From assembly GCF_027579695.1 (NCBI RefSeq), contig NC_083596.1:18179255-18243254 (forward strand): DNA of 64,000 nt, written 5' to 3'. The translations under genes and the position numbers were made by a program. The DNA is from Neoarius graeffei (taxonomy: Eukaryota > Chordata > Actinopteri > Siluriformes > Ariidae). Positions 21,901 to 36,925 of this stretch are shown here, piece by piece. Numbering within the stretch: the first letter of the stretch is position 1; each line of letters opens with the position of its first letter. A model generated the notes under the pieces. The model saw only the letters and a program-made list of their open reading frames with translations, did no database searches and was not told the origin of the DNA.

Positions 21901-24900
21901 TATTGTTTACTGTTTTTGTTTTTACTTCTGTAAAGCACATTGAACTGCCATTGTGTATGAAATGTGCTATATAAATAAACTTGCCTTGCCTTTTAAATAG
22001 AGCTAAAGGAGTGCTTCAGTTATTTAACGACTAAACTTGAATCTGGATGAACCAGTATCAGCTGATGCTCAAGGGGTCGGTATTTGCATCAGCGTTGGAA
22101 CAGAAAGTGATGTACCATCCGTAAAAAGCACATTCAGTTTAAATTGTAATCATTGCTGATCCGACATGGTCTAAGGGCCAATTTATGCTGACAACCCAGT
22201 CCTCGCAGACAGTGTCGCAGATGGCGTCTGCGAAGCCCCCCCTCACAGACGCTCCGCGCGCACCTCCCAAAAATTGTGACCACTGCAGACAGCGTCGCAG
22301 ACAAGAGGGCTCTGATTGGTCCACTCTACATCCGCTGTACACGCACTTCTGCTTCCCTACTTCCCCGGTTTGTTTTGTTTTCACGACCGCCATTTTTAAA
22401 AACACGAGTGAAGATGGAGCAGCACGAACAGCGGTTGATCGAGGAAGTACGTACATCTATACGACTCCAGTTCTAGTCATTATATCTCGATCAAAGTGCG
22501 GACTCGTCCAGTCACCATTGTTGTTGGTGTTGAATGACCTGTTGCTCAGTAACTGGAGGATAAACACTCCACTAACCACACCCACCAACTACTCCTAGCG
22601 ATTTCGTGACTTCGCGCCCCCTTGCGTTGTGGCGGTGAATAACATCGCACACGCCTATACTCCCCGCTCAACGATAAATTACAACCGTCTGCGAAAAGCT
22701 ATCTGCGAAAGCCTTGTCGCAAGAGCATGCAACTCACCTAAGAGAGTGTCTCAACCACTGGGCCACAGCTCACGAAGCGCCATCTAGTGGGCCACAATTT
22801 TTTTCCCCCCCTGAACTTGAAGTTAAATTTTTGACTCTGAGTAGAGTACAATTACTGGGTTCCATCAGACATCGCATCCGCCTCATTAAGCTGGTCATAC
22901 TGCAGCTCACAATGCTTTGTGATGGGTTATCGATGAAAAGGAGGCATTTTGGTGGAGATATACACGCGAGCTAAAAGTTGTGGTCACACAGCAAGTGAAA
23001 ACTTGACTCATACCTTCTCACGCTCAAGCGGCCACATGTGCCCACAGCCCGCATGGTGTGCATGCTTGGGACCCAGTCATTATAGAAAACACTTGATAGA
23101 TACTGAGTGCAATCAGCACGCACAGATATGGAAGCTGTTTTCAGAGGCTTTGCACAGCATCATGGTCATGTTTAGAATGCTGTTTAAATACTCAGCTCAT
23201 TATCTGTAGCTGCTTTATCCTGTTACAGGGTCGCAGGAGCCTATCCCAGCTGACCATAGGCGAAAGGCAGGGTACACCCTGGACAAGTCGCCAGGTCATC
23301 ACAGGGCTGACAGACAACCATTCACACCTACAGTCAACTTAGTAACCAGTTAACCTAACCTGCATGTCTTTGGACTGTGGGGGAAACCGGAGCACCCGGG
23401 GAGAACATGCAAACTCCACACAGAAAGGCCCTCGAACCCAGACCTTCTTGCTGTGAGGCGACAGCGCTAACCACTACACCACCGTGCCACCCCTTGTTTA
23501 AATACTTGTTTTTGTAAATAATCACACCTGCTAATAAACACACTTCCTGAGCTTTGATCCATTTACCGCCATCCATCTTGTGTCCTGATCCCCAGATCTT
23601 TTATCCAACCACATGTTTAAGAAGTTGTACACCTCCATGCTCTTCCAGGTTATCAGTTTGTCTGTGTAGAACGATGTCTACAGCACCAGGTAGTTTGAGA
23701 TGTCAGGGAAACTCGGATGGATAGTTTTCCAGCTCTTCGGGAAAAATCCTTTATTAAATGTTTAAGGATCTAATCCCATTGAGTGGCTTCTATATCCACT
23801 TGGTTTTAATAACTTGTTTGCTGTACACAAACATGGCAATAATTTCTTGTATTAATGGACCAGACTCCACTTTTGGATCATTAAGCCCTTTTGACTGAGA
23901 ATGCCCTGCATGCATCGTTGGCTTCTGGCACATCCATACAGTTTTAACCTCCTAAGGCCCAAGCTGGTTTTTTTACATGCATTTTTTATTTCTCTTTGCT
24001 ATTTGGGCTTATTAGAACCTGATTAGAATAAAAACTAAGCATCATCTTTTGATAAGATGTACTTTTAGAGAAAAAGTATGTCCACATATGTGGATTCTTG
24101 TTCCGAATTTCTAAAAAGTACTGTCCACGCACGTGACCGCTAAGCCCTAGGAGGTTAAAGACAATACCTACAATTAAAAACAGTTGGTTTTCATTACATT
24201 TATTTAATTCCTGGGCTCCCATATGTAACAGGGTGATGTCGCATCCCGTCAATACAATAGCTTATTATTAGAGTCTAATGCCGCTTTTCCACTACCAACG
24301 CGGCTGAGTTGGGCTGAGCCGTGCCATGCTGAGTTGGGCTGAGTCAAGCTGAGTGGGGCTGTTGGAGTTGCATTTCGACTACAACCGCGCTGAACCGTGC
24401 TGGCTGGAAGTGGGTGGACACATTGGGTGGAGTTAGCGAAAGTGGGTGGACGTCACGTGATGTCGTTAGGCGGCGCAAACAGTGACATCAGTGATCTTTT
24501 AAGCGGTAGTCTCACAACCCGGATAGTAAGCAATAAACATGGAGGACATGGAGTCGTTAGTGTTGCTGGTCTTGATGCTGTGGCTTGTTGTCACTGACAA
24601 CGCCAACAGATACTGGCAAGAGCGTATAGATGAGGCGAGGCGCATAAGGCTTCATAATTCTCGTAATTCTCCTTCTTCCGGGTTTACAGATCCCAGCATG
24701 CTTGCGGGGCGTGTGGGCACTCCTCCTCACCAATCAGTGCACAGGGGAGTGTCTCCTCACGCCCCTAGCCCCACTCAGCTCGGTTTGGCTCGCTTCAGCC
24801 CCACTCCAAAGCCGTGCGAGTTTTGGGGGCTGAGCAGGGCTGAAGCAAGCAGAGTCGTGCTGTTCTTAGATAGTCGAAACGCGAGCCGTGTCGGGCTGAA

Positions 24901-27900
24901 GTGAGCTGATAAAGGGTAGTGGAAAAGGGCCATTATAGAAAAGCTAAAATAATTGGGGATTTTTTTTTTTTTTCTTAAATGGGCCCCGATTTGCTACAAG
25001 TATGAATAGGTCGGCCTCAAAGCAGAAAAGGCTGAGAACCCCGGTATAAGAAAAACAGTTCAGGATCTGCTATTATTAGAAAATAAGAGGCAGTAACACT
25101 GCTTCATAACACCTCACTGTTGATCATTTTCCTAGTCCTCGAGTGTTTTATTAAGTGAGCGGAGTAAGTTACAGTAGCAAGAATAGAAGTCAGTTACTTT
25201 AAGGATCTCACCCACACAACCTCCTGCTGAGGGGGAAAAAAAAAAAAAGTTGTGTCCTTGAGGATGCGTTATACGGATTCTAAATTTAAGTAGCTTTGCA
25301 GATTTTGTGAAAAAAGTGTTTAGTTTGCAACAACTGCTGACTTGTATTTAAAAGTAACAGGATCACAGGAAAAGGTGATCGTTCTTGTCTGTGGTAAAAA
25401 TCACACATGCTACAGATAGAGTTAAGACATTAGATTACATCCAAGGAGTTTAAAAAAAAAAAAAAAAGGCCCTACAGATTAGAGTGTGTGAACACATGTC
25501 TTTCTCACCAGCTCGCCACTGACGTGCAGCTTGTTCCACAGCGCCTGCACCTGCCTTTTCAGCGTCTCCACCTGCAGCTGATGTCCCGCCTCCATCTGCC
25601 TGAGTCGCACCTGTACAGCGTCCCTGTGCATGCTGAGCCCATCCTCGCCCAGGTGAGCGCCCTGAGCCAGTACTCGCCCAGGACAGCCAAGCTGTAGAGA
25701 CCCGGCGCTTGCTGTGGATGTCTGGCGGCTCAGGGATTTTTGTGAAATAGAGCTGCTAATGTGAGGATCCTCAACGTTACACACAAGTCTGTCAAGCATC
25801 GGCTTCGGAGATAGAGGTTGTGAAGGCGAGTGGAGTGAGCTGGGTGTTTTTAACGGGTCCGTAGAGTCTTCTTGTGGAGAAGGGGAGTGAAATTTCAGGT
25901 TATTAGTTAAACAAAGAGGCTCTTTAGTACATAAACATTCCTGGCTGCTAGTGACAGGTCCAGGATGAGGTGACGAAAAGACAACCGAGGTGACGGATTC
26001 CCCAGCAGAATGTTCGAGCACTTCGTCACACGCTGAATCCTCACTGTTCTGTTCAGGCACCTCGTCGGACAGCTCGGCGAAACAGGGTGTGCCAACAACT
26101 GTCAAGGCATCCCCACCCTGGTCTGCTAAAATAATCTTTTCCATTTTAGAGTCCATGTGCTCCACCCTGTCGAGTAATTGCTCATTTGGAAGCTTCTCAT
26201 CCGATCCAGTCATTTCAGGATTATCTGTAGTACAACAGGCTGCTTGCTCAAGTTCCTCCTCAGGTGACGTTTCTGCTGTTCGCGCCTCTGACCGAACGTG
26301 CTCCTGCCACGACTCATTGAGGTTGGGATCGCTGCAGCGACGGTTCGACACCAATAGATTCGTTCCCTCACAAGCTGTCAGCAGGTGGTCATAGGAACGG
26401 GTCTTTGGCAGTCTGTAGGAAGGATACGTCAAGTTTATCATCAAAGTCTCAGATGTGCAATTCCAGATAGCAATTCCTTATAAACTTGATATGAAGCACT
26501 CACTAAGCAACTCAACACACCTGAACTAACTAGCATCCTACCCAGAACTCCAACTTAAATGTGATAAAACCAATTTGCATGGTCATGATTTACTGTCCCA
26601 GGCAGTGTTCCTGGATCCACCACAATCCTGACCAGGAGAAAGTATTGAAGATGAATGAATAAGCTGGAATGTGACAGGTTTGGTTAAAGTGCATATCACA
26701 GGTAAATTCAGGAGCAAGATCAATGCAATTCCTATTTTATATTAAACTTTGGTCAAATATCTAACATTCTGTGCATTTTTTTTTTTTTTTTTAACCTTGC
26801 ACAATACCAGAAAAATTCAGTTGAAATCAAGCCATTTGAGGCGAATTGGTCCGCCTCTGAAAAAACTTGGCATTTGGATTTCCCAGCAAACACTAATTTT
26901 CGTGACATCGCGTGCGGGACGCCTCCCTCTGAATCCTACATCAGCACTGGTTTGTTTATGAGAAAACGACCTGGTGGTTTTCTGCAAGTTTCTTCAACGT
27001 TATCACGTAATTATTAAAAAATGGTTAACAGATGTATCGTAGGAGGGTGTAGCAACACCAATCTTGATGGGATTAGTACTCAGCATTTCCCAAAAGACCG
27101 GACAATGAGAGAGAAATGGGAGCGCTTGGTCTACACAGGCTGTGCACTGAAACCGTGCAAAGCTCGCACAGCCTGCTGGCGCTTCCGCAGGTAACGTCAC
27201 GAATCTGGCTCCAGACTCCCTTGGGATTTTTCCAGACGCATTTTATTTTCTCCTGTAGACAGATGGCCTTGTGCAAAATTACCCTTCTGGATGAGTGTGT
27301 AAAGAGACATACTTTCATATTTAAAAAAAACCATGAAATTGGTCCAGAATATGCACTTTAAGGCCCTGTTTGTGTTTACTCATAAGAAATAGCTAGTAAC
27401 CAAAATAAAAAAGTTTACTAGCTCATTCAGTAGCTGTTAACTAGTTAGCTAGCTTGTCAAACAAGCACCCCCCCCCACACACACACACAAAAAAAAAAAA
27501 GCCTGTCAACACTGCCATGTTTTCCTAAGCCAATTCTTGTAGTTTTGGCTTTATATTAAAAGGGAAGGGAAAAAAAAAAAAAGCCACCCACAAACACCCA
27601 TTTGAGATTTTACATGGGTGTAAACCTCAAAACCCATGCGCCAGATATAGCCAATTCCTCATCTGGCCCACACCAACAACTTATGCAGGAATTTTTTTCC
27701 CCCCCTCTCTTAAACGAGAGGCCACAGCAACAACTCGTGTTCCATCTACACCACCAGCATAACTGATTTAATGAATACCAGCGTCAGTAAAACAAGCTGA
27801 CTGCATAAAAACGTTTCCCCCCAACCCCCCCCCCCCACACACGTCAACTTCTAAACAAAAAGTTTGACCTTTATCAATGCCACAATGCCTCCACCTACAA

Positions 27901-30900
27901 AAATGCTGAACAGATTGCAGGCATGGTGAGAAACTGACGACATGTATTTTTATTTTCTGCAACACTAACAGTAGCTGCAGTAGTTTCCCCTTACTAGTGT
28001 TCATCCTGCTCACCCCAGTCTCTACTCAAGAACGAATGGATTCAGAATTGTAAACAACCAATGGGGGGTCAGAGGTTACCAGGCTACTGCTGCCTTTACC
28101 TGCAAGGAGGCATGTCCTCAGGTGAGGCTGAAGCAGTGGAATATGAAGCACATGACTCCTCACAAAGCAAGGAGGGGGAGGAATTTGGCAGGTAGACTGC
28201 ACTCCACAGCATTAGGTTCCTCACGTGGCACACCGGATGTAGCACCTGTCAGGACGCAGACCAAACAGAAAATACAGATGGGTTCACAGGATGCACACTC
28301 CACCTTTTGCTTTCAAAATGGCCACCCAAATTGCACTGTAGAGTCTCCGAATACACCAAAGGAACTCCGACAACATAGTCAGCATACCAGTTAAGTACAT
28401 TTAGCACTCACAGCAGCTTGAGAGAACACTTGCCTCAGCTGTGCAAGAGGGCATTTTGCAAAAAAGGTGATTGAGAAACTAACATGGGGATAAAACAGAT
28501 CCTGATGTTGAGGAAGAGAGCATAACGGTCAACTGCCGACGGGTCTCTAATTGGCCGTTTTACATTTATACCATTTAGCAAAGACATCCCCTCATGATCG
28601 TACATACATGCCATGGTCAAAGAATAACGTTACACAGAACCCATGTAAGGACTAGTACAGCAAATAATGGTGCAAGTTTATAGTGACAGGTTTTTCCAGC
28701 ACAAAAACATATGGTTGTAACGACAGGGCAAGGTTATATAGATAAATTTTTAAAGGTCCCATGGCATGGTGGTTTGTTGATGCTTTAAACGGGCTCGTGG
28801 AGGTTTCCGGATGTTATATCCGCAGCCTTTCTCGAAATGAACCCTCGGCACGTAGATATAGCTTCCTGGGAGAAAGCCCCATTTCAGCGCTTTTCCCAGA
28901 GCATCGTTTTGCTAATGAGAAGCAGGAGGCGGAGAAGGGTAGAAGCGGGTCTTATTAATATTCATGACATGTAAATGTGTTAGCTCTGATTGGCTAACAG
29001 CACTGTGACACTACCTCCAGTGGGTCAGAACAAGCGGATGTGGGCGTCTTACTATGGCGAGAAAGAAGGAACAAACCGCGAAGGGAAAAATACCACGCGC
29101 TGACGTCATTAAGGTGCGACGCGAGGAAATAAAATAAAATCAAATGATTGGGTTTTTACTGAACAAACAAATAATGAACGAGTGACCAAAAAAAAAAAAA
29201 AAAGGTGCCTTTGTAAAAACTGTTTTGATTGGCTATTATAACAGAGCATGCTGCATGCTTTTTGGTTTTGTAGCGCAGAGTACCTGGCTAACTGCAGGAA
29301 GCAGTTAGCTGCACAGCTAATGTAGCCATTGCAAGGCTAATGTGGCACCGATTTTAAAACACGGCAAAACGACTTAACAGTTATACACTTACTTGTTCGG
29401 TGTTTGTTGCTGATGCGGCAGGGATGCTTGGTACGGACCCAGGCTTCAGTGACAGTTGATGTGCAAAACCTGCCCTGTACTGTCCCAAGTTGTGGAAACA
29501 TTCATCAGGAAAATGCTTCCGACAAACATACACCGTCTTAGGTAGACTCGACGGCGTATTATTGGAGTAAATAAAATTAAGCCACTGCGTCTTCAGGGGC
29601 TCTCCCGTCGGCAGTAAAAACAGACTCCTTTCTGTGTCGTCACATCCATGTACAGCGCAACTTCCATGTTTGGTGGCAACTTTTGAGCTGGGCGGGCAAT
29701 CCATACAGTGGGTGGGAATCCGGGGGATCATCTCCCTTGCTGACGTAGGCAAGGGAAGAGTTTATCAACGCGCCATTCTCAAAATGTTGGGCATAGTTTG
29801 GTTTACACATTATGAAATTTCTAGCCACTGGGGTGACTTAAGGTCAGAGGAACTCATTTTAACGTTAAAAAACCTCAGAAAGTGAAAATTTCATGCCATG
29901 GGACCTTTAAAAAAAGGCTTTAAATGTTTACCGTTATGGTGTACTGTGATGTAATATTTAGTGTAGTCTTTGCATCATGTAGGGGTCCGGTGGCAATTGG
30001 GACAAGTCTTGTTTCCTTCTCCTGCCATATTTTGTTTACAATTAGTAATTTATCAATCTGTGAGAATAGTTTGAGTTCACCACAATCTATGGAAATATAA
30101 CTCCGTGAATGAACTCACTTTACAGTCATGTAACAAGATTTAACCGGTTTCGGTCACAGCGACTACAATGTTCATCTGACATGCAACACAAACTTGTACG
30201 CCTACTCAATCCCATGGCCAGATGCGCAACAGTTTTCCAAGTATGAACGTTTGCCGCACTTCCTTTTGCTGAGCGCCATTTGAAAGTGTTCTACCACCGA
30301 ACACACCCACCGACATGCAGTAAAAACAGATAAATGCAGAACAGAAGCAGTACCATCTCCGAGAGCGGCGAGTACAGGATGTTATGGAAGGCTCTCTTAG
30401 CTGGCTGAAGTAGAGACCAGACGGAGCAGGTGTTCTCGAGTACGCCTTGCTCCTCTCGCTCTTTCCCACTGTTGCACAGGAATGTCCCAAACAGACAGGA
30501 GTAGGTGTGCTGCACCAGCTTCACCTGCATGACACACCCAACAGTTAGTGCCAAGCAACAACAACTGCTACTTCCAGTATCCTCAAAAATAAAATCTGAC
30601 ACTTAAATGAAGCACTGATTCATGTACATCTATATGAACTGGAATGAATCGTTCCTAATTTTGCCCAAGCTCAGGTCAATTAATTGCTCCTGAATGAAAT
30701 GTCTGGAGCAGTGTATAGTTGGAACAGTAGATGGCGTCTGGTACCAGAAAGGCCTCGTTGAACTGAAAAGAGCAGGGAAACTGCCTCTGCAGCTGGTGCA
30801 CACAATCTAGCCATTGCAGAAAGACAGGACAGCGCTCGTTCACATCCTCTGCGTTTTCCCCATGTCCACAGCGGTCTGCAAATTTATGGCCAAAATCCAG

Positions 30901-33900
30901 CCACTCAGTTTCCACCAAAACCTGGAAACCCTGGGGGGGGGGAGGAAGCAGTTATTTACTAGTAAATACCAAGTCTGGAAAGTAGAAACATTTTCCACCT
31001 TCAAGCACTCAGTATTGTATATAGTCAAGGAAACCTCATCACATGCTAAATAGTTTGACATCAGCAGCATGATTAAAATCATAGCTATTTAAAAAAAAAA
31101 CCCACACCCCCCACAACTCCCCTTAGATGAATGAGCCTCAGATACTGAAATTCCACAAGTCTACCAGTAACCGTTTACTAGCAGGTCAAGCCAGCGCTAC
31201 AGGGAGGACATGAGGGCCTTTGCATATTGTGTACATTTATATACCCTGGCATTTTAGACCGTGATCCTCCCAGGTAGTTTCCTAATCATTAAAACAAGCA
31301 AGTCATTAAACTACACATCAAGTGTGTGTGGGGCAGGGAGAATAGACACTCCATACTATAGAGCTGGGCAACAAGAGATATGAAAAGTATGCTATAGCAG
31401 CACCCAATGAAAAATATGCCAGGAATTTTTACACCTCCAAAAGGCTTAGCTCAACATAACCCCTCTGCATGGCGAGAGGTGCATTTTTAAACTGGTCCGA
31501 GTGTGTTGTAGCTGGAAGACATGCACTTAGTTACATGATTAAAGACATGAGACGTGCCAGATCCATGTTAGAAATTCTGTTAAACCCTGAGTGTCCCCCA
31601 CCTCACCTCTATGGTTCTGTAGTATGGGTCAAGCAGCAGTTTGGACAGCGCCACTATCTGTGGTGTGCGATCCCAGCCATCAGAACAGTGCACCAGGACG
31701 GGCCTGCTGTCCCGATCCACAGCGTTCACTACTAACAGTGATGCCTTCAGCAGCAGAGACAGATGCTGCAGCCATTTTGTGCCTTCAAGAGCAGACAGCC
31801 AACTGAGAGACCGAGAGATAGGAAAGAAACGTTACATACAGTGGGTTACAGAAGTATTCACCCAACTGAACTTTCACATTTTGTAGTGGCGTTACAACCT
31901 GAAATTGGATTGAAGCTACACGTGGTTGTTCCTCTAACTAAGGACCACTTTACCCAGGCAGGTCACTGACTTCTGGTGGACAGTCTTCTTTAGACTGTCA
32001 CGGTTGTACCATGTTTTAGTGGCACTTCATGGGATGTCCAAAGGTTTTTGGAGAAGAGAGGAAAAAACCCCACCCACCCTTGAAGCATCACCAACTTGCC
32101 TTCATGATGCTGTTTAGATATGTACTTGAGGTTAATCTACAGCCAAATCATTTCAGTCATCGGACATGTCTTTTGTTAGAATTTCACTGGAATCAAAGCA
32201 GCAGTTTAGACTATCGCATTAAAACATTGTGTTCAAGGACTCTGGAATTGCCATTTTGTGACACTGAAGTCTTTCCAGGTCATAGTTTACACCATGATAT
32301 GGTCGCATGAAAAGTGAACTGGAACACTACAAATCTGAGCATGCTTATAGCTCATTTGCTGGTCTAAAGAGGTCAGACAGGCATCCAACAGGTCTTCAGA
32401 TTTTTCATGAGGATTGAGCCATTCACAACCTGTTACCTTGGCGATTATGCCACTTTGGTTGTTGATTCCAGGTTAAACACTTAAGCAGTTGTGAGGCTGA
32501 GCCTGCTGTTGCATTCACAAATCTTGAAAAACCACTCGTGTTTGCTCACACCCATGCTATGCAAATTCTAACAAAACCTAGAGCCTACGAAGAAGTGTTT
32601 ATATTAGGATCATGGTGACTAATTGTACACAGGTCAACACCAATAAACATGCAACTAACTTCCAGAGCAACATGCAAACAAACGAGACCATTTCAAAAGG
32701 GATGAATACTTCTAGAAGCCACCGTTACAGTGATTAATTAAAATTGAGGCGTGATGTTCAATTGCATTTGGCTTGTTAGCATTGACATCAAGTTTATTTG
32801 TACAGCGCTTTTAACAATAAACATTGTCGCAAAGCAGCTTTACAGAATTTGAACGACTTAATTTTATCCCTAATCTATCCCCATGTAATCCATCCCACAT
32901 GTGAAAGTATTCATATGTTGATTTGTTTTTGAAGTGCAAATATTACAAAAATATGAACATGTCCAAACAGCAAAATCTGTTCTCACATCCCAGTGTGTTC
33001 AATCTCATCATTTCAGGGTGTAGGAATGTTGAAGGCAGTACACTCACTTGGCAGGGTCGGGCACTTGTGCACAGAGAGCCCGTAGGCACTGGAAGCTCCT
33101 CCTGATCGAGTGGATGTTGGCCATGCCCATGAACATCACCTCAGAGTTTGGATAGTACTCTGTACAAAAACAGGCCAGAGTATTTTGAAGGTGAACTGAA
33201 GTCTAATCCGATTCAGATTATGAACAACTTGTCTTCATAGGAAAGTCAGTCCTCCTGTCTACTTAAAAAGCATACATGCAGAACCATGGCCTCACTTTTG
33301 TTTAAAAAAAGTGTCTCGAGACCTCAAAAATGGCACAGGAATAGTTTTAAGCACCAACAATAAATCTCATCTCATTATCTCTAGCCGCTTTATCCTGTTC
33401 TACAGGGGTCACAGGCAAGCTGGAGCCTATCCCAGTTGACTACGGGCGAAAGGCGGGGTACACCCTGGACAAGTCGCCAGGTCATCACAGGACTGACACA
33501 GAACCATTCACACTCACGGTCAATTTAGAGTCACCAGTTAACCTAACCTGCATGTCTTTGGACTGTGGGGGAAACCGGAGCACCCGGAGGAAACCCACGC
33601 GGACACGGGGAGAACATGCAAACTCCGCACAGAAAGGCCCTCGCCGGCCACGGGGCTCGAACCCAGGACCTTCTTGCTGTGAGGCGACAGCGCTAACCAC
33701 TACACCACCATGCCACCCCAACAATAAATCTAATAGCAATTTTTCCGATTAAAGTGATTTATATAGGTAGCGGTCTGAGTGAACGATGTTGACATCTGTA
33801 ACGTCACAATAGGAAGTCCATCAGACTCACCACCATTCCTGCTATACTAAAAAAGCTGACTGCAACTCCGATCCTCCATTTTGAACTAATTTATCGCCAT

Positions 33901-36882
33901 GCTACGTAGAGGTGTTGCTGGCAGGTGCAGCAACATGACAGAAGGTGGATTTACATTGCATTCATGGCCCAAGAACATTCAAACTGCAAAGACTGACACA
34001 TTTTGCAAGAAATTCACAGGCACATTGGGCAGCTATGACGTGGTCCCAGCAATTAAAGAAAAAAAGCCAACAAATTTTTTTTTTTTTAAGGGAGTTCAGT
34101 TGCACCAGTCCTCCTGGAGCATGAGCCGAGGGTTGTTGCTAAAACCCGGGACGGAACGTCACTTCGGCAGGGATCTCCCTGTGGTTGTTGCTAAAACCAG
34201 TGACGTCCCGTTCCGTCCCAGGTTTTAGTAATTGCCTGAGCCGAGCAGTAATGGCGGAATACACAGTATGGAGAGAATGAGTGGACCAGCCGTCTTCTTT
34301 CTAAACTGGATATTGCTGCCACCTCGCCCTTACGTGAAAGAAGCGAATGAATGGAGAACTGAAAGTCAGATCATTTCTAAACAATCTGCCACAAGATCGG
34401 CCTTCAAGAAGCAAAAACACTGACTGGTAAGCTCCAACTCTCATTCGGATATAAAACAAACACTTTTTACCTGCATTTAGATTAATGCATGTAACTTGTA
34501 TCGTTAATCAATCAATGAAGTCAAAATCAGTCTTCGTTGAGCAAATCAGTAACGGTATTCATTTTTCACCATAAAGTTTTATTTATATGACTTGGTCTAT
34601 AGCCGTCAAAGGCCTCGGCCTTAAAACCGGTTGCCGCTGTGACATCACGCATTCAGGGCTGGCTGGCTCAGCAGGGCGGCTCAAATGCCAACTTTGCAGG
34701 CGATTTTAACTCCATTTTTTTAATTCCCACTTATGCAGCATACAAGAGTCAAGGATAGAGATACTATCCACTCAGAAATGTATTTAAAAATAAAGGTTCT
34801 GCATATCTGCTTTAAACTGAACCAGGATAATGATTCAAGCGAGGATTCGACATCACTTAAATGTGAATCTGACCTTTGCCTTCAACACTAAAAGGTCACT
34901 CCAGCTACTATACATGCATTCCCATAACGCTGATGCCAACCTTGTTTCCGACCATTTCTAAGCCAAATCCCAAATGGTTCCCTGTAAACAAGCATGCACT
35001 ACATGGAACAGTGTTCTTTACATTCTGTGCAGCACACCACCATATTTCAACCCCAAAGAGGAATGTGTAGTCCCACTCCAAGAAAGTAAACAGTGGGACA
35101 AACATTATGCTTTTGATACATTACTGATGTATAGTGAAGCGTATAGTTAACAATCACTAATGTTAGCCAAGTCAAACACTGATGGATTGTATCACATACC
35201 TGAACTACAAAACATTCTCCATTTACCTTGACAAATTTAGAGTGCTGTTCAGTACAGGAAAGTTACATCAAGATGACCGCACGAGCCAAAATGTTACCAA
35301 GGGAAGGGGTGGGGGTGTTAATATTCAAAACTACAGGTCACATTTGAGGAATAACTTGTACCAGTATACTCCAGTGCTGACATTAGGAGCCACTTCATGC
35401 ATTTTGTGCAAATTAGCAAGTCTGTCATAGGAAATTATTTAGCATTTGCCCTGTATGCCCTGCTCGGCAGATAACACCCCTGAAATTTATCAAATGTATT
35501 AGCCAGAGTGCTGCCTTTAAATAATTTACGCGTTATGGAATAAGCAGCTCATCACACTGAATGTAAGGGACCGTCACAGACAACAGTGCCCTGTATCTGC
35601 ACACGTTAATAAGCTGGCTTTCTTCCAGCTCATGCTGCCAATTTGCTTTAAGAGCAACATTTACCATGCTGATTTACACCATCCTGTTTACGTCAGCCAG
35701 GGACCCAACACGGTATACAAAAACTCAAGCAGGCATGTGTACCTGGGCATTCACAGCCACCCCCTTTGGCTCGATTGGCCACGGCGGCAGCGTACGACCT
35801 GGCATCCAGTATCAGTAGTTTTTGAGGAGGCGGCCCAGTTGGCTCCACTGCCCCATTGCCGTTAGTAACGTCAGAATCTAATACACACAAGAAAAATCAT
35901 TCAGGAGGTCAAACATTCTGTAAAACTGATTACTGATCAGAAAGCAGCTCCTACGCTCACCTGAGCTGTTGTGGACACAGGAGTCATTGTTCAGATGTTT
36001 AACAGCTGCAGGATCCATGCCACAGGCCTTAGCAATGGACTGCACCAAGTTCTCATCATCTGAATTCCGCCAGCCCCACCAGCTCACCTCAGGCTGCCCA
36101 CACCGACCAATCACAGCACCCGTGCTCTGATGTCTAGGGAAAAGTTAAATTCAGTATAAAATACAGGTGCAGAAGTCGTCGTCATCTGTGCCGGGAAATA
36201 AAAGGGTGTCAAGTGAGCAAACACCTATAAACAACAGCTGGGATTCTCTTCCAGGATCGGAATGCCGCCACGTTCTCTAGCTCGGTGTCTGTGACCCAGC
36301 TCGGCACCAAAATCTTCTCTGGGTAACTGGCACAGAGTCTGAAAAGCAAAACTCGGTCAAGGCACATTTTTCCATGTAATGCAAGACGACATTTTCTATT
36401 GTTCAACGTGTACCATTTACATAAAATAGAGTTTAACATCAAATCAAATCAAGTTTATTTGTACAGCGCTTTTAACAATAAACATTGTCGCAAAGCAGCT
36501 TTACAGAATTTGAACGACTTAAAACATGAGCTAATTTTATCCCTAATCTATCCCCAATGAGCAAGCCTGTGGCGACGGTGGCAAGGAAAAACTCCCTCAG
36601 ACGACATGAGGAAGAAACCTCGAGAGGAACCAGACTCAAAAGGGAACCCATCCTCATTTGGGCAACAACAGACAGCCTGACTATAATATTAACAGTTTTA
36701 ACAGGTATAACCCTCAACTGTCCTCATGGGGCCGTCCTTCACAGGAGTGGGGCGATAAAACTCCGACCAGACACAGGGCACCAGGATGGATCAAGCAGGT
36801 CCGAGGGGCAGAAGAGGCCAGCATCTCAATCCCAGGATAAACATGTAACTCAGAGGGACAGATGGGGGGGGGGGGGGGGGGG

Positions 36883-36925
<43 letters not shown>

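Larger units (their letters stand above)
22738..25043. mobile_element. Charlie-type hAT repeat, copy 1, with three later insertions
   Basis: It starts around GTGTCTCAACCACTGGGCC and ends GCTGAGAACCCCGG. It is similar throughout to copy 2 (59158-61061), except where a SINE (23193-23494), a piggyBac-like MITE (23948-24154) and a Harbinger-like MITE (24279-24932) interrupt it. Confidence 0.75.

Noticed and set aside
36866..36921. CRISPR-like or regulatory repeat array
   Set aside because: It is a simple G/GA microsatellite within a LINE 3' UTR; no spaced direct repeats of CRISPR type exist in the window.
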